A stretch of DNA of 64,000 nt, from NCBI GenBank assembly GCA_028386065.3, contig JAKUCV010000983.1, forward strand, positions 46,619-110,618. The letters are read 5' to 3'. This document shows, piece by piece, positions 1 to 10,254 of this stretch (its first letter is position 1; each line of letters begins with the position of its first letter). The stretch comes from Turnera subulata (Eukaryota; Streptophyta; Magnoliopsida; Malpighiales; Passifloraceae). The position numbers and the translations under genes were made by a program. The notes beneath the pieces are model-generated. The model made no database searches, was not told the DNA's origin, and saw only the letters and a list, made by a program, of their open reading frames with translations.

Positions 1-796
1 AAGAAAAAAAATCCCTCATTTGCACAAAAATCAGCACGTGTTTGTTTCCCTATAAATGTGTGAAACTTTGACCTACAACTTTTGTATCTTGCTGTACAAC
101 AAAACTAAGTCTCCACCAGAATTAGTATTCTTCAAAATTAAAAAAAAAAATAGTGATTGGCGAAAGCCCCAAATTTATACATCTAAGGTTTTCTCGAAGA
201 CAAAAAGTGAGAAGAGAAAACCCACCTTTTTTTTTATCTTGACAAGAAAATCAAATTATTACCTTTGCTAGCTACAGATTTTTTTAATGTCCAAGTACTG
301 ATTGATTTTATTCCTTTTTACATTTTAGTCTAGACTATACTATACAAACTCTAAAATTTAACTAAATTTAATAACGGATATGCGTATGGTCTCCATGCAT
401 ATTCATCTGTTAATACATATTTGACTTGTACAAACTTAGATACCATAATTTTTTTCTAATTTCCTGCTATTAAATTTAAGGAATCATAGCCATGCAATAA
501 AATATTGTCTGCAAGGATTATATATATTTATTAATTTTTTTGAATTTATGAGTACAAATCGTAATTTTTAAAATTCTAAAATTTCTTTCGGTGTATTAAT
601 TTACTTCTTTTTCATGTCTTCATTTGCCTTCCTAAAAATTTCTACAAATTATTAATGCATCTAAATTATAAAAATCTTGATGATGCATCTAGTTGCACCA
701 CAACCATCTCCATATTTTAGGTTTCATTAGAATTTTTTAGTTACGTATATTTCAAAGAAATTTTCGTACCTTATTCTTTTTGTTTTCTTTAAGGTT
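1..796. other. AT-rich intergenic DNA, no gene seen
   Basis: This stretch is AT-rich with short poly-A and poly-T runs. The only open frame (56-271) is low-complexity, Lys/Ser/Phe-rich and resembles no family. I see no splice-supported gene, RNA gene or clear element end. Confidence 0.6.
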
Positions 797-1719
797 TTGT
801 TTGACAACTATTTTTTAATTATCTCCATTATAATTTATAACTTAATGATCCTTTCTATACACACAAATTTTATCTTCATAACTTTACGTCTCCTGAGAAC
901 CGGGAAATTTTGTGGCATACAAGAAGGCTGTTGCGGATTGACGCCGGACTGGAGAGTTGGTGTGATGGATTTTACGGAGATCCTAGACACACACAAACGA
1001 CGGTTGGCGGGTGCGAATGCGACTCATTCTATGGATGGTGGACATGGTGTTGGGACGTTCATTGGTGCTGGGTGCGGGTTTGCATGGCATGATGCGACGG
1101 ACATTCATGGCTTATCCAGGATTGAGGGACCGATGAGGGAGCGAGGTATAGTTCTTTCACGGGCCGATTTCGGGACAGAGATCGGGTGCTCTTCATTCAC
1201 AAGGGACTGTGATGGTTCGGGTGGTGGAGAGGGTTCCAGCGAGGAATGCACAACGGGCAGAGTTGGCATGAAGCTTGGGGTACGGTGTAGATTCTTACAT
1301 CGGGTGCGCGGGTACGCGGACGGACACGTTCTCGGGGTAGAGACGGGTTCAGCGACGTTGCTTGGAGCCATAGGATTACATGGTGAGCGACGGGATACAA
1401 GTACAAGGACGTTGCTTGGAGTCATGGGATTACATGATGAGCAGCGGGTTTCACTTGTTCAAGGTTGCGGGGATAGTAGCCGAAGTTCAAGTGGGCATGC
1501 AAGTGATTGGGAACCGGATATGGCTGGGTACGAGTCATGGTATGATCAGGAGCATGGGTTTTGTTCGATGGTTCGGTGGCTTTGGCATTTCGAGGAGTGG
1601 AAGGATTTTCACAAAGCGAAGTGGAAGCGTGAACATCGGAAGCGACTATTCGAGGGTCGAGTAGTTGTGGTGCATCATCGAGTTGCAACGAGGGCGTTGC
1701 AAGATTAGGTGGTGGAGAA
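797..1719 (+). mobile_element. 3' internal end of an LTR retrotransposon (probable)
   Basis: From about 900 the base composition changes sharply to GC-rich, and a frame stays open for 303 codons (797-1708). The translation shows no domain I recognise: it is Gly/Arg/His-rich without catalytic motifs. It ends just before a purine run (about 1707-1719), the usual position of a polypurine tract, and is followed at once by a TG...CA long terminal repeat. A 34-bp segment is repeated imperfectly at 1355-1388 and 1409-1442. I read this as the non-coding or decayed 3' part of the internal region of a gypsy-type element. The first 100 bases of the open frame are ordinary AT-rich DNA, so the ATG at 797 is probably fortuitous. 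Confidence 0.45.
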
Positions 1720-2175
1720 TGTCACGACCCCGGAATCCTAGTGCGCATAGGAGTCCGGAATCCTAGTGTGCATAGGAGTTTGAGTTGGGTTGGGACACTA
1801 CTTTGGTTGTTGGTAGGAATCCTATTGTGACTAGGAGTAGCTAACCTTGTTGTATTAGGATTGGGTTTGTGTGGGGGTTAAGTAAACCGAGTTTGTGTTG
1901 GACTAGGATTACTTAGCACTGTCAAACTAGGAGAGAGCCTTGCGGCACCTATATAAATAGGACGCGTGAGGGGGGGTTGTTGGGCGTGTATTATTGTTGA
2001 TGGTTTATTAATAATAGTACCGAGTCTTCTCCCAATTATTTCTCTTGCTTTATTATTCTCTTTGTTCTCTCTTCGTTGTGTTTGCGTGTGGTAGGCTTAC
2101 AAGTTAAGGGACGATCTTGCTTGTGCCGCACGGTGAGAGTGTGCATCCGCTGCGCCACACTCTTGGTCCGTGACA
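1720..2175 (+). mobile_element. Long terminal repeat, 456 bp
   Basis: The repeat starts TGTCACG and ends CGTGACA, a perfect 7-bp terminal inverted repeat with TG...CA ends. A TATA box (about 1950-1958, TATAAATA) lies inside. It is flanked by a purine-rich tract on the left and, two bases to the right, by TGGTAGCGGAGCC at 2178-2190, a variant of the initiator-tRNA-Met primer binding site TGGTATCAGAGCC. A tract on both sides means it could be the 3' LTR of the region to the left, the 5' LTR of the region to the right, or the shared LTR of a tandem element. No second copy lies in the window. Confidence 0.75.
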
Positions 2176-2564
2176 AGTGGTAGCGGAGCCGATGGTTCGG
2201 CTAGGACGGAATGGTTTGCGACATGGTGATGTTCCCGTGGTTGCTGCCCCCATGTGGAACGAAGAGCGGTTGGGCTCTTGGACCAAGCTCGATTGGAGTT
2301 GTAAGGCGTGGATCCGGATAAGAGTGGTTTCGGCAGGCGCATGCTTCTAAGTGGCTTTGCTTCCCCGGCCTAAGTGAAGTTGTAAGTCGTGGCTCCCGAT
2401 GGAATGAGCTCTTGGAGCATTGGCAGACGCGTGCTCCTGGGACGGGCTTGATGGCAGAGTGGGCTCTTGTTGATGTTGCGAAAGTTTCCAAAAATGTTTC
2501 CGTTGAAGGGGGAGTAGGCCCGATGATGTCCGATATGGAAGAGTCTCACACTTGCGGGGGAGAT
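2176..2564 (+). mobile_element. Short internal region: primer site to polypurine tract
   Basis: It begins with the tRNA-Met-like primer binding site (2178-2190) and ends with the G-rich run of a polypurine tract at about 2555-2563, next to the LTR at 2565. Only 389 bp separate them and no gag or pol is encoded. Two related segments around 2294 and 2378 share a GTTGTAAGKCGTGG core. The arrangement resembles a TRIM-like non-autonomous element, but the two bordering LTRs differ in sequence. It may therefore be a junction of two different elements. Confidence 0.55.
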
Positions 2565-2763
2565 TGTTGGGATGTAAGTGTGAGTGGTGAATCCCACATC
2601 GGAGAGAAAGAGGCCAAGTGAGTAACATATAAGTGAAGTGGACCCATGTACCCAATACCTTGAGGTTTTGGGTTACAGAGTGGTGTCTTGGTCACGCGTA
2701 TGGAACTCACTTGGGCCTCGCGTATTGTCTCCCCGGTTTTCGGGCGACTCCCGGTTCTCAACA
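2565..2763 (+). mobile_element. Short LTR, 199 bp (TRIM/copia-like)
   Basis: It begins TGTTGGGATGTAAGTGTGAG and ends TTCTCAACA, giving TG...CA ends with an imperfect TGTTGGG/CTCAACA inverted repeat. The segment after the start, with CCCACATCGG, is common in short LTRs of plant copia and TRIM elements. A polypurine tract precedes it, so it reads as a 3' LTR on the plus strand. No matching 5' LTR is present in the window. Confidence 0.65.
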
Positions 2764-2796
2764 GAAATTAGTTGAAATGTGTGAATCTTAAACTTT

Positions 2797-3149
2797 CATT
2801 TGTTGAAGTTAAGTTCATCACCTTATAGATAGCAAGGGTGTATGCATATGCGGTGAATACTGCCTATCCTTGATAAAAATAAAATTAGAAGTGCATCACC
2901 TCAATTATCCTGCTATATTCACCGCATATGCATACACCCTATCCTTCATTTGTTGAAGTTAAGTTCATCACCTTATAGTTCATCACCTTAAAACAGTATT
3001 ACTTAATAAGTTCATCACCTTATTTTTACAAGCATGCATGATGCATCCCAGCACCTATGCTTTCGTTTTTTTAAGTAATACTGTTTTCTATTGAATGATA
3101 CGATATATCATCATGCCTATCCTTGATAAAAATAAAATTAGAAGTGCAT
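2797..3149. repeat. Compound direct and inverted repeat cluster
   Basis: Four repeat pairs interlock here. A 32-bp direct repeat occupies 2797-2828 and 2947-2978. A 36-bp direct repeat occupies 2861-2896 and 3114-3149. A perfect 25-bp inverted repeat occupies 2835-2859 and 2916-2940. A 17-bp inverted repeat occupies 2990-3006 and 3071-3087. The motif AAGTTCATCACCTTA recurs. No transposon ends or coding frame are evident, and the cluster lies 0.5-0.9 kb upstream of the P450 gene. Confidence 0.8.
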
Positions 3150-3530
3150 GCGGTACAGCCTAATATAATAAATATCATTTGCCATATTTCACGAGAAATA
3201 TTATTCATAAGTGAGCAAGTAATTAAAAGGATCGATGACCGCTTTGTGAACTGGGAATAATAATAAAAAAATAACCATTGCCCAACAACCTTTTTTTTTT
3301 TTTTTTGGTTCAGAGAGTATGTGCATTTCACCAACTTTGTTGGTGGTAATTAGAGCTGAGAAATTGTCACGCCTCCGCTTGAGAAATTATATTTTTATCA
3401 CACCCAACTAAAAGTGTCACCAGTCACCCAGTAGCCTCAGCCTCCACCATGTGGAAAAAAGAACACTGGTTTCTGTTTTTTTCCTCACTTTTTTTTTTTA
3501 TTAAATTATTATATTCCTCCAAGCCTGCCT

Positions 3531-3539
3531 CTATATATT
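3531..3539 (+). promoter_or_regulatory. Probable TATA box of the CYP79 gene
   Basis: CTATATATTA lies about 130 bp upstream of the P450 start codon, which leaves room for an ordinary plant 5' leader of about 100 bases. The stretch 3150-3530 upstream holds only AT-rich sequence and homopolymer runs. No experimental start site can be inferred. Confidence 0.45.
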
Positions 3540-3670
3540 AGCTACACCAAACAAGTAAATGTGCAGGCCATAACATCAAGCGAGGGTAATACTCGTCTTG
3601 AAGTTCCTCCACGTTCATTGGCCATTGCCCTAGACTTGCATATTGAGCCTGTTAGGGCAAACGATTTTCG

Positions 3671-5899
3671 ATGGCCATGGCCATGAACGCTACCAACGCC
3701 ACTTCTCTCCTTACTACCTTCTCCTCCTCCACCTCCCCGACAACCACCGTCATAGCCCTAGCTGCGACACTCTTGATAGCCGCCGTCAGCATTTTAGAAC
3801 TCCAGAGAAGAGCTGCCTACAAAAAGGCCAGCAAAAACCTACCCCTCCCTCCGGGGCCTAAACAGTGGCCCATTGTTGGCAACCTCCCGGAATTGCTCCG
3901 ATGCAAACCAACATTCCGGTGGGTTCATGGGTTCATGAAGGAAATGAACACCGAGATTGCGTGCTTTCGCGTGGGGAACACTCACATCATCCCGGTGCTC
4001 TGCCCGGAAATAGCCCGGGAGATATACAAGAAGCAAGACGCCGTCTTCTCCACCAGGCCGTTCACAATGGGAACGCACGAGATCAGCGGAGGCTACCAGA
4101 CCACGGCCTTCGTCCCGTACAATGACCAGTGGAAGAAGATGAAGAAGATGCTGATATCGGAGGTGGTGTCCCCCGCCAGGCTGAAGTGGCTCCACGACAA
4201 GCGGGCGGCGGAAGGAGACAACCTGGTGTTCTACGTGCACAATCAGTACAAGGCAAACAAGAGCGTGGATTTGAGGCTGGTGACAAGGCACTACAGCACA
4301 AACGTGGTGAGGAAGATGTTCTTTGGGACGAGAAACTTCGGGAAGGGAATGCCCGACGGAGGGCCAGGCCCCGAAGAGATCGAGCATGTGGATGCACTCT
4401 TCATCTTCATCAAGTACCTCTATGCCTTCTGCGTATCCGACTACCTCCCATTCCTGGTGGGGCTCGATCTTGACGGCCAGGAGAAGCTCGTCAAGTATGC
4501 AAACAGCGTGATCAGGAAGTATCAGAATCCCATCATAGATGAAAGGATCAAGCAATGGAAGTCCGGCCAAAGACACCACATGGATGACATCCTTGATGTT
4601 TTCATTACCCTTAAAGATCCCAGCGGCAAGCCTTTCCTCACTGACGACGAGATCAGATATCAACTCGCTGTAAGATATTTCGTCTCACCACCTCTCTTAA
4701 TTACTCTTTTTTTTTTTCATATATATTAATATATATAGCATATCTACAGCAAAAAAGTAATACAGTTTTTTTTTTGCTAGTAAATATATATATATATATA
4801 TACACATCCATAATTACTGAAACAATATTAAGGAACCATACATAATTTTAACAATATTTAGCATAAAAAAAAATAACTGCCAAGAGCAAAACTCGACCAT
4901 TACGGACAAAATGTGGATCACATCCAGCTTTGTTGATGGAAAGTACACAATCTAGTTTCATTTCGTCAGTACAAAATCACTCTCTCTATATATATATATA
5001 TGTCATATTGCAAGTACAAGGTTGGTCAACGACACTGAGGTTAAAGTGTGAGTGAACATCACAAATTTTGGAAAAAAGTTTGAAAAGAATAATAACAATA
5101 CCGCAACTTGTCCTCTATGATCTGATGACAGTAACAGACCCATTGCTTGAGGTCGCTGTCGTCCAAAACTGAAAAAGGGTCCACACGATATATGTATATA
5201 TATATTGTACTGGGAATTTTATGATATGAGATGGAATGTTGATGCATGGGGGATTGTACGTGTCTGGTGTTGCAGGAACTAATGGCTGCATCGGTGGATA
5301 ACCCATCGAACGCGGTGGAATGGGCAATGGCAGAGATGATAAATAACCCAGAACTGATGAAGAAGGCGCAGGAGGAAATAGACAGGGTGGTAGGGAAAGA
5401 CAGGCTGGTCCAGGAATCCGACATAGGGGAACTGAACTACGTGAAATCATGCGCCAGGGAAGCGTACAGGCTGCACCCGATGTCTCCATTCAACGTGCCT
5501 CACATGTCGGTGCAGGACACGACGGTGGCCGGGTACTACATCCCCAAGGGAAGCCATGCGGTGGTAAGCCGGTACGGGCTTGGGAGGAACCCAAAGGTGT
5601 GGGACGACCCCTTGAAATACGACCCGGAACGCCACATGAACGACGGGGACGTGTCTCTGCTGGAGAATGACCTGAGGTTCATATCATTCAGCACAGGGCG
5701 GCGCGGCTGCATCGCCGGGGTGCTGGGGACTTACATGACCATTATGTTGCTGGCCAGGCTGGTGCAGTGCTTCGATTGGACTCCTCCCCCTAACGGCGTT
5801 GATCTCAATGAAGCTGCCGATGAGCTCACCCCTGCCACCCCACTCACCGCTTTCGCTAAGCCTCGCTTGGCTCCCCATCTCTACCCTACTTCTGCTTAA
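3671..5899 (+). CDS. CYP79-family cytochrome P450 (amino-acid N-monooxygenase), two exons
   Basis: Exon 1 is 3671-4669 and exon 2 is 5276-5899, joined by a phase-0 GT-AG intron of 606 bp; the product is 540 residues, normal for CYP79. CYP79 enzymes are ER-anchored and N-hydroxylate an amino acid twice to give an aldoxime. Visible features: an N-terminal membrane anchor (about residues 24-43), the proline hinge [15 protein letters not shown], an I-helix DNPSN motif at 341-345 in place of the usual acidic-Thr pair, the K-helix ExxR (E395, R398), PER at about 450-452, and the haem loop SFSTGRRGC with Cys478. DNPSN and SFSTGRRGC are CYP79 hallmarks, and the single intron falls just before the I-helix as in other CYP79s. 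The start at 3671 is the first ATG of the frame; a second ATG at codon 3 would be equivalent. Substrate (Tyr, Phe, Val/Ile, Trp) cannot be read from sequence alone. No stop or frameshift is seen, so the gene looks functional. It stands alone, with no CYP71/CYP736 or glucosyltransferase partner in the window. Confidence 0.95.
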
Positions 5900-6325
5900 T
5901 TCATCGTCATCATCATCATCAGACCATATATATTCGGGTGCAGTGCAGCAGCTATGATATATATATATACTATGATCTTAATCGGTTGAGTTGTAAACTC
6001 TTTTCAATAATTATTGGTGTGACATGTAGCTGCATTGTCTTCTGTCAGCTTTGTAATTGGTTTGTCTTAATTTTAAGCAATGTTTTTATGCCCTTAATTT
6101 TGTGTGAACCAGATGCTCAAATTTTATTACTCTCTTCTCAAGAGTTTCTTTGGGTTTCCAGAAAGTTTCTCGCTATTTGTTGGGGGTCTCAATCACTGTA
6201 CCAGATTGTTGTTGGATAATTAATTAAGGACCAGATATTAACCATGCATTCTTATGAATTGCACACATCCTTAGGATCAGTTTCCAGGATAACTGACACT
6301 CTGCGACTGCCACTAACTAAACAGA

Positions 6326-6328
<3 letters not shown>
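5900..6328 (+). other. CYP79 3' flank and probable 3' UTR
   Basis: After the stop codon come an ATC-rich run, a short TATATA run and AATAAT-type sequences (about 6006-6012) that could serve for polyadenylation. No further coding potential is seen. Confidence 0.4.

Positions 6329-6398
<70 letters not shown>
6329..6398. repeat. Homopolymer tract of 70 cytosines
   Basis: Seventy consecutive C bases occur about 430 bp downstream of the P450 stop. On the other strand this is a 70-base G run, which would fold into G-quadruplexes. The poly-Pro and poly-Gly frames across it are artefacts of the tract. The exact length may be an assembly or consensus artefact. Confidence 0.95.
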
Positions 6399-6400
<2 letters not shown>

Positions 6401-6499
6401 CTATCTTCCCAACTACCCAAGCCATATGTTGTGCCATTAATCTACCTTTTACCCCCAACTGGGGCTGCAAGGTTCGGGATTCAGCTCAATAATATATAA

Positions 6500-7041
6500 T
6501 TTGTTCGTTCCAACCTAGCTCCTTATTTTGCCGGTTGAGCTTGAGCTTTTTTAAACTCAATTTGTTTAGCTCCTAAACTTGGCTTGTTTAGCCTCGTTTA
6601 AAAGTTTATGATAGACTCATTCAATAATATAAAATAAAAATTCTTAAACTCATAAATTAAATTCAGTAATGGTTTGAATCTTAAATAATTAAAGTAATTT
6701 AATTAGGTCATTAATCAATAAACTAAGATTATTACTTCATTTAAGATCTTAAATATTATTAATTAAGATGTAATAATTATTAAGCTATTAACAATTTTTC
6801 AATTTGCCATACGTCTCAAAAATAAAATATAGATGATAAAAAAGAAAATATTATGCTTGTTAAGAAAAGGAAGATATTGTACATCAAGAAAAAAAATTAC
6901 CTACATCAATTTATAGAAATATTAATTAACGACCCAAGCCTCAACTTAGTAAGGCTCAAGATGAGTATGAGCCAAACTTGAGATTGACCAAATTTATACG
7001 AGCTTAGCTCGGCTCGGCTCATTTGCAGTGTCACACTCTAA
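6500..7041. repeat. Possible degenerate hAT-like MITE
   Basis: The left part has GGTTGAGCTTGAGC and the right part has GCTCGGCTCGGCTCATTTGC followed by a TGTCACACTCTA-like end. On the minus strand this resembles the GAGCCGAGCCGAGCT ends common in plant hAT MITEs. The interior is AT-rich and non-coding. Terminal repeats are too decayed to set exact ends and I find no convincing target duplication. Confidence 0.3.
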
Positions 7042-7363
7042 TTTGCTCCTTTTTTTCAATGTCTCATCTTGCCAAATGAATTCCGCTGTAAATTTGAATA
7101 TCAGATCATAAAACTATAGTTTATAAACATCTTTTCATTTATTAAAAAATATTCAAATAATCTATAATCTCCAATTGAGTCTTAGTAAAAGTTATTATAC
7201 GGAAATTGTACTAACAAGGCGATGAGAGTGATTAACCCCGAGTATAAGAAGGAGTGTATGTTCTCCAATGCCTTCTGTATTTTTTTCCTTTTTCTTTTCA
7301 ATTTTTTTACTCCATTATAATTCTCGTTGAAACTTATTTTTTTTGGGAGTTGCAGATACTTTT
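7042..7363. other. AT-rich intergenic DNA, nothing recognised
   Basis: There are only AT-rich sequences and short T runs here. The small frames are low-complexity and unsupported. Confidence 0.5.
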
Positions 7364-9235
7364 CATTCATGATTTGTAAAAGAATCCTCTAGGACTAGTA
7401 GTACAACTTAACTTCATTCTGTGAGAATCCGACCCAAAATCACTTGGGTCTCCTCACCTTTCCCTTTACACTTTCCTTTCAACCAACACCCAATACCTTT
7501 GGAGTCGCCACCCGAATTTTATTATGGGACAAAATTCGGGAAAACCGCTTTCTTGAATCCCAATGACTCCATTCAAAGCAACTGATTAGCGAACCAAAGG
7601 TAATGGGCCCGGGAGTTCGTCACGAATGGGAAGGTGTTAGGCACCCATCCATGTTGGGGCGAAGTGCAAAGTGTGGAAACAAGTCACATAGAATAACAAA
7701 ATTGAATTGAAACAAAAGGAAAATAAAAAACAATTGGGCTTGAGTTTCCACCACTAGAAACCACCTACGTACCCCGGCGACCGGGTTCAAAGCCCACATA
7801 GTTCTTGTCATGGCATCACAACACTCACATCATCATAAGTATCATCAAATCATCGGCAAACAACAACCGATAAGGTTCACAATCAAAGAGGGATTAGAGT
7901 ACTTATCTCGGTTGTTGGACAGAATCTATGGGTCTTCTTCCACTGGATTTTAGACAATGAAGACGGCCGATCAGGCTTCTAGGCTCAACAATCCAGAGAC
8001 TCCAAGATCACAGAAATCTGACTTCTAGAACTCAAGATGTGAATTATTTTCTGAGACTGCTCGCATCAGGTCCCTCTACACGGATTGTCTACCTTCTTGG
8101 CTTCTAGATTGCTTCCTCTCCCTGATCTCCTCTTGATGTCCTCTTGTTGGTTTCTTTCTTGATACTTTCCCATGAAATTTCTCTAGAGTTTCTGCCTATA
8201 AAAATGTTTCTAGGCTTGGAGAAGTAGAGTTTCCCCAAGCAACAAAGCTTATTAGGGGGGGGGGGGGAGGAGTGCTTGTAATGAGAAATTGATCCTCTGA
8301 AATGTGAGTGGAGGGTCCTATGTATAGAGTTCTAGGGTGTATAGGGGCGTGGAACTGCTTAATGACAAAGGTCTCAGCCAAAAATCTGGGCCAAAACCGT
8401 GTAGAATCAAATTAGGGGCGAAAATCGGGCTTTACTGGGTGCCAAGACCGCCAGGGCCGGCGGTCATGGACTGGATGGCCGCCATGGCTGGCAGTCATGG
8501 GTTCCAAGACTGCCAAGGCCAGCGGTCATCCCGCCATGGCCGCCCGGCACCCCGCATTTTCCCCGTTCTTTCCTTTTTTGCTCCCGGTTTCCCTTAATTC
8601 CTCCTTAATTTGATTCCACCGCATAATTAACCCCTAATCAACCCAGAATCACCTCTTTTCTTGATTAGTAGTTCCCTCAATCATCTCCTAATTGATTGAC
8701 TACACATTAAGCCCCCATTTTATGCCCAAATCATACCAAAAACACATTTACCATTAAAGGATGATTTAGCTCTGATTTTCCACGAAATTTAGAGCTAAAA
8801 TTAATCTACAAGTATTGTGTTTATGGGATACTCAACTTTGGAAAGTCCATATTTTATTAACTTAGGCCCTCAAATTCATTCTTAACCTAAAAATAATTCA
8901 TCTCATTAAAATTGGATTAAAATAAACATGAAAGCCCAAATAAATAAAATAGGATGATATTTTAATGAACTGGACTTTAGTATATAATTTTATCCTAAGA
9001 TTAAATTATCTCATTAATAATAAGGTTCAAACATATAAACCTTAATTCATAAAATATGCATTCCAATAAAATAAATTCTAAGTGTGCCATAGCCAAAGAC
9101 CATTCATCTCATTAATCTTATTGTTTGAGAATACCTAAAATCTAAGTTAGAGGAATATTCATGCGTCAAATTTGCGTGTCCACACATTCATGATTGGTAA
9201 AAGAATCCTCTAGGACCAGTAGTACAACTTTAGAA
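7364..9235. repeat. About 51-bp host tandem duplication split by a solo LTR
   Basis: The segment beginning CATTCATGATTTGTAAAAG at 7364-7414 is present again, with a few substitutions, at 9185-9230, one copy on each side of the solo LTR. The LTR target duplication CATTC is also the first five bases of each copy. The simplest reading is that a roughly 51-bp tandem duplication existed first and the element inserted at the start of its second copy. Confidence 0.75.
7420..9184 (-). mobile_element. Solo LTR, 1765 bp, large-LTR gypsy-type family
   Basis: On the minus strand it begins TGTGGACACGCAAATTTGAC and ends GGTCGGATTCTCACA. The 5-bp target duplication CATTC flanks it exactly (7415-7419 and 9185-9189). 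It has no internal region, so it is a solo LTR left by LTR-LTR recombination. It matches the solo LTR at 10255-11842 over much of its length but in opposite orientation. The interior carries repeated GACCGCC/GGCGGTC segments (about 8440-8550) and a 13-base G run near 8257. It encodes nothing. Confidence 0.9.
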
Positions 9236-9236
9236 T

Positions 9237-9903
9237 AGATATTTCAAGCATTTTGTGCTCCATGTTGTGCAAGTTTATTTGCCACTACGTTTCACATGAG
9301 TAAACACAGATTGTCGACGATAGAGTTCCCTTTCAATATCCAGAGTTAAAATATATATCCAGATAAGAATCATGTGGGGATTGTCGAGAGTTCAAATCTT
9401 GTACCACCACTATTCAATAGTCAAATTGGTCATTGCACTACTAAGAAATCGATGTGCGAGTTGTCGCCATTGTCTCGCCTACTGAGTTTATGAAAACCAC
9501 AACTGGATCAGGAAAAAAAAGTAGCATCCACAGTTACGTTATAAAAATTTCCAGGAGGTGCTTTGCATTGCAATGTGAACCAGATTCCTTGAGTGGAACA
9601 TATGCCTGATTTACCTCTAGATGACTCATCCTTATATATACCTAGAGTAGACATTCTTACCCATATCTAGGATGGATGTCCTCTACATAAATTTATTTTT
9701 CCTAAAATTGTACAAGCTTTCGTGCATAGCGTAACATAATCCCCACATAATGTCTGCACACTTTCCAACCATGTCAGCATCATCATGATAGTCCCACACA
9801 TCCATACCCCATTCCTTATAGTTGGAAACTTTAAGTGTATTCTACTTCGAGATCCTAATATGCAGCAGCCAATAACCCCATACCTTAATAGAGCATAGAG
9901 CAA
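9237..9903 (-). pseudogene. Decayed LINE 3' end with RNase H-like remnants
   Basis: Read on the minus strand, about 9500-9600 gives a segment with the pattern K-A-P-P-G...NVTVDATF, resembling the start of the RNase H domain at the end of plant LINE polyproteins (PPPG...K.NVDAAF). About 9240-9310 gives FTHVKR then, after a frameshift, ANKLAQHGAQ, like the C-terminal RNase H block. Stops and frameshifts lie between them. The upstream 78-codon frame (9667-9903) may continue the same relic but shows no clear motif. It is independent of the larger LINE downstream, which lacks RNase H. Confidence 0.5.
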
Positions 9904-10249
9904 AAGTTCATGTGTTTATGGGCTAGAGTTGCAACGACTACAAGTTACACCTCTATGGTTGATAATTATCCTTGTCAGGAGTATGTCTTTCAGTGATCGC
10001 TAATGAAAATGGTGAGTTTTTGGTGGAATTTCAAGTCGACAAACATGTAAATGAAAAAAAACATGAAGAAAGTGAAGGATAAAGAATAAGACAGTGAATG
10101 AAAATTCAATTTGTGAATAAAATTTGTCAAAATAAAAATATTTATTACAGATGAATTTGTCTTTCCCTAAGTTAAGATAGTAAGTGGCTTGTTTATTCCT
10201 CCCTCTCCTTTTTTAGTCTGAGTTTATTTCCCCCTCTTTATCCATGGTG
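9904..10249. other. Short AT-rich stretch, nothing recognised
   Basis: No coding or repeat structure is seen here apart from the 5-bp target duplication ATAAC at its right edge (10250-10254). Confidence 0.5.
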
Positions 10250-10254
10250 ATAAC

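Noticed and set aside
797..1708. 303-codon protein gene
   Set aside because: No recognisable domain and it ends at a polypurine tract and LTR; kept only as retrotransposon internal DNA.
3839..4663. 274-codon open frame on the minus strand
   Set aside because: It is the antisense shadow of CYP79 exon 1, caused by its GC-rich codon use; it has no family pattern.
6244..6492. Poly-Pro (plus) and poly-Gly (minus) reading frames
   Set aside because: Both are produced only by the C70 tract.
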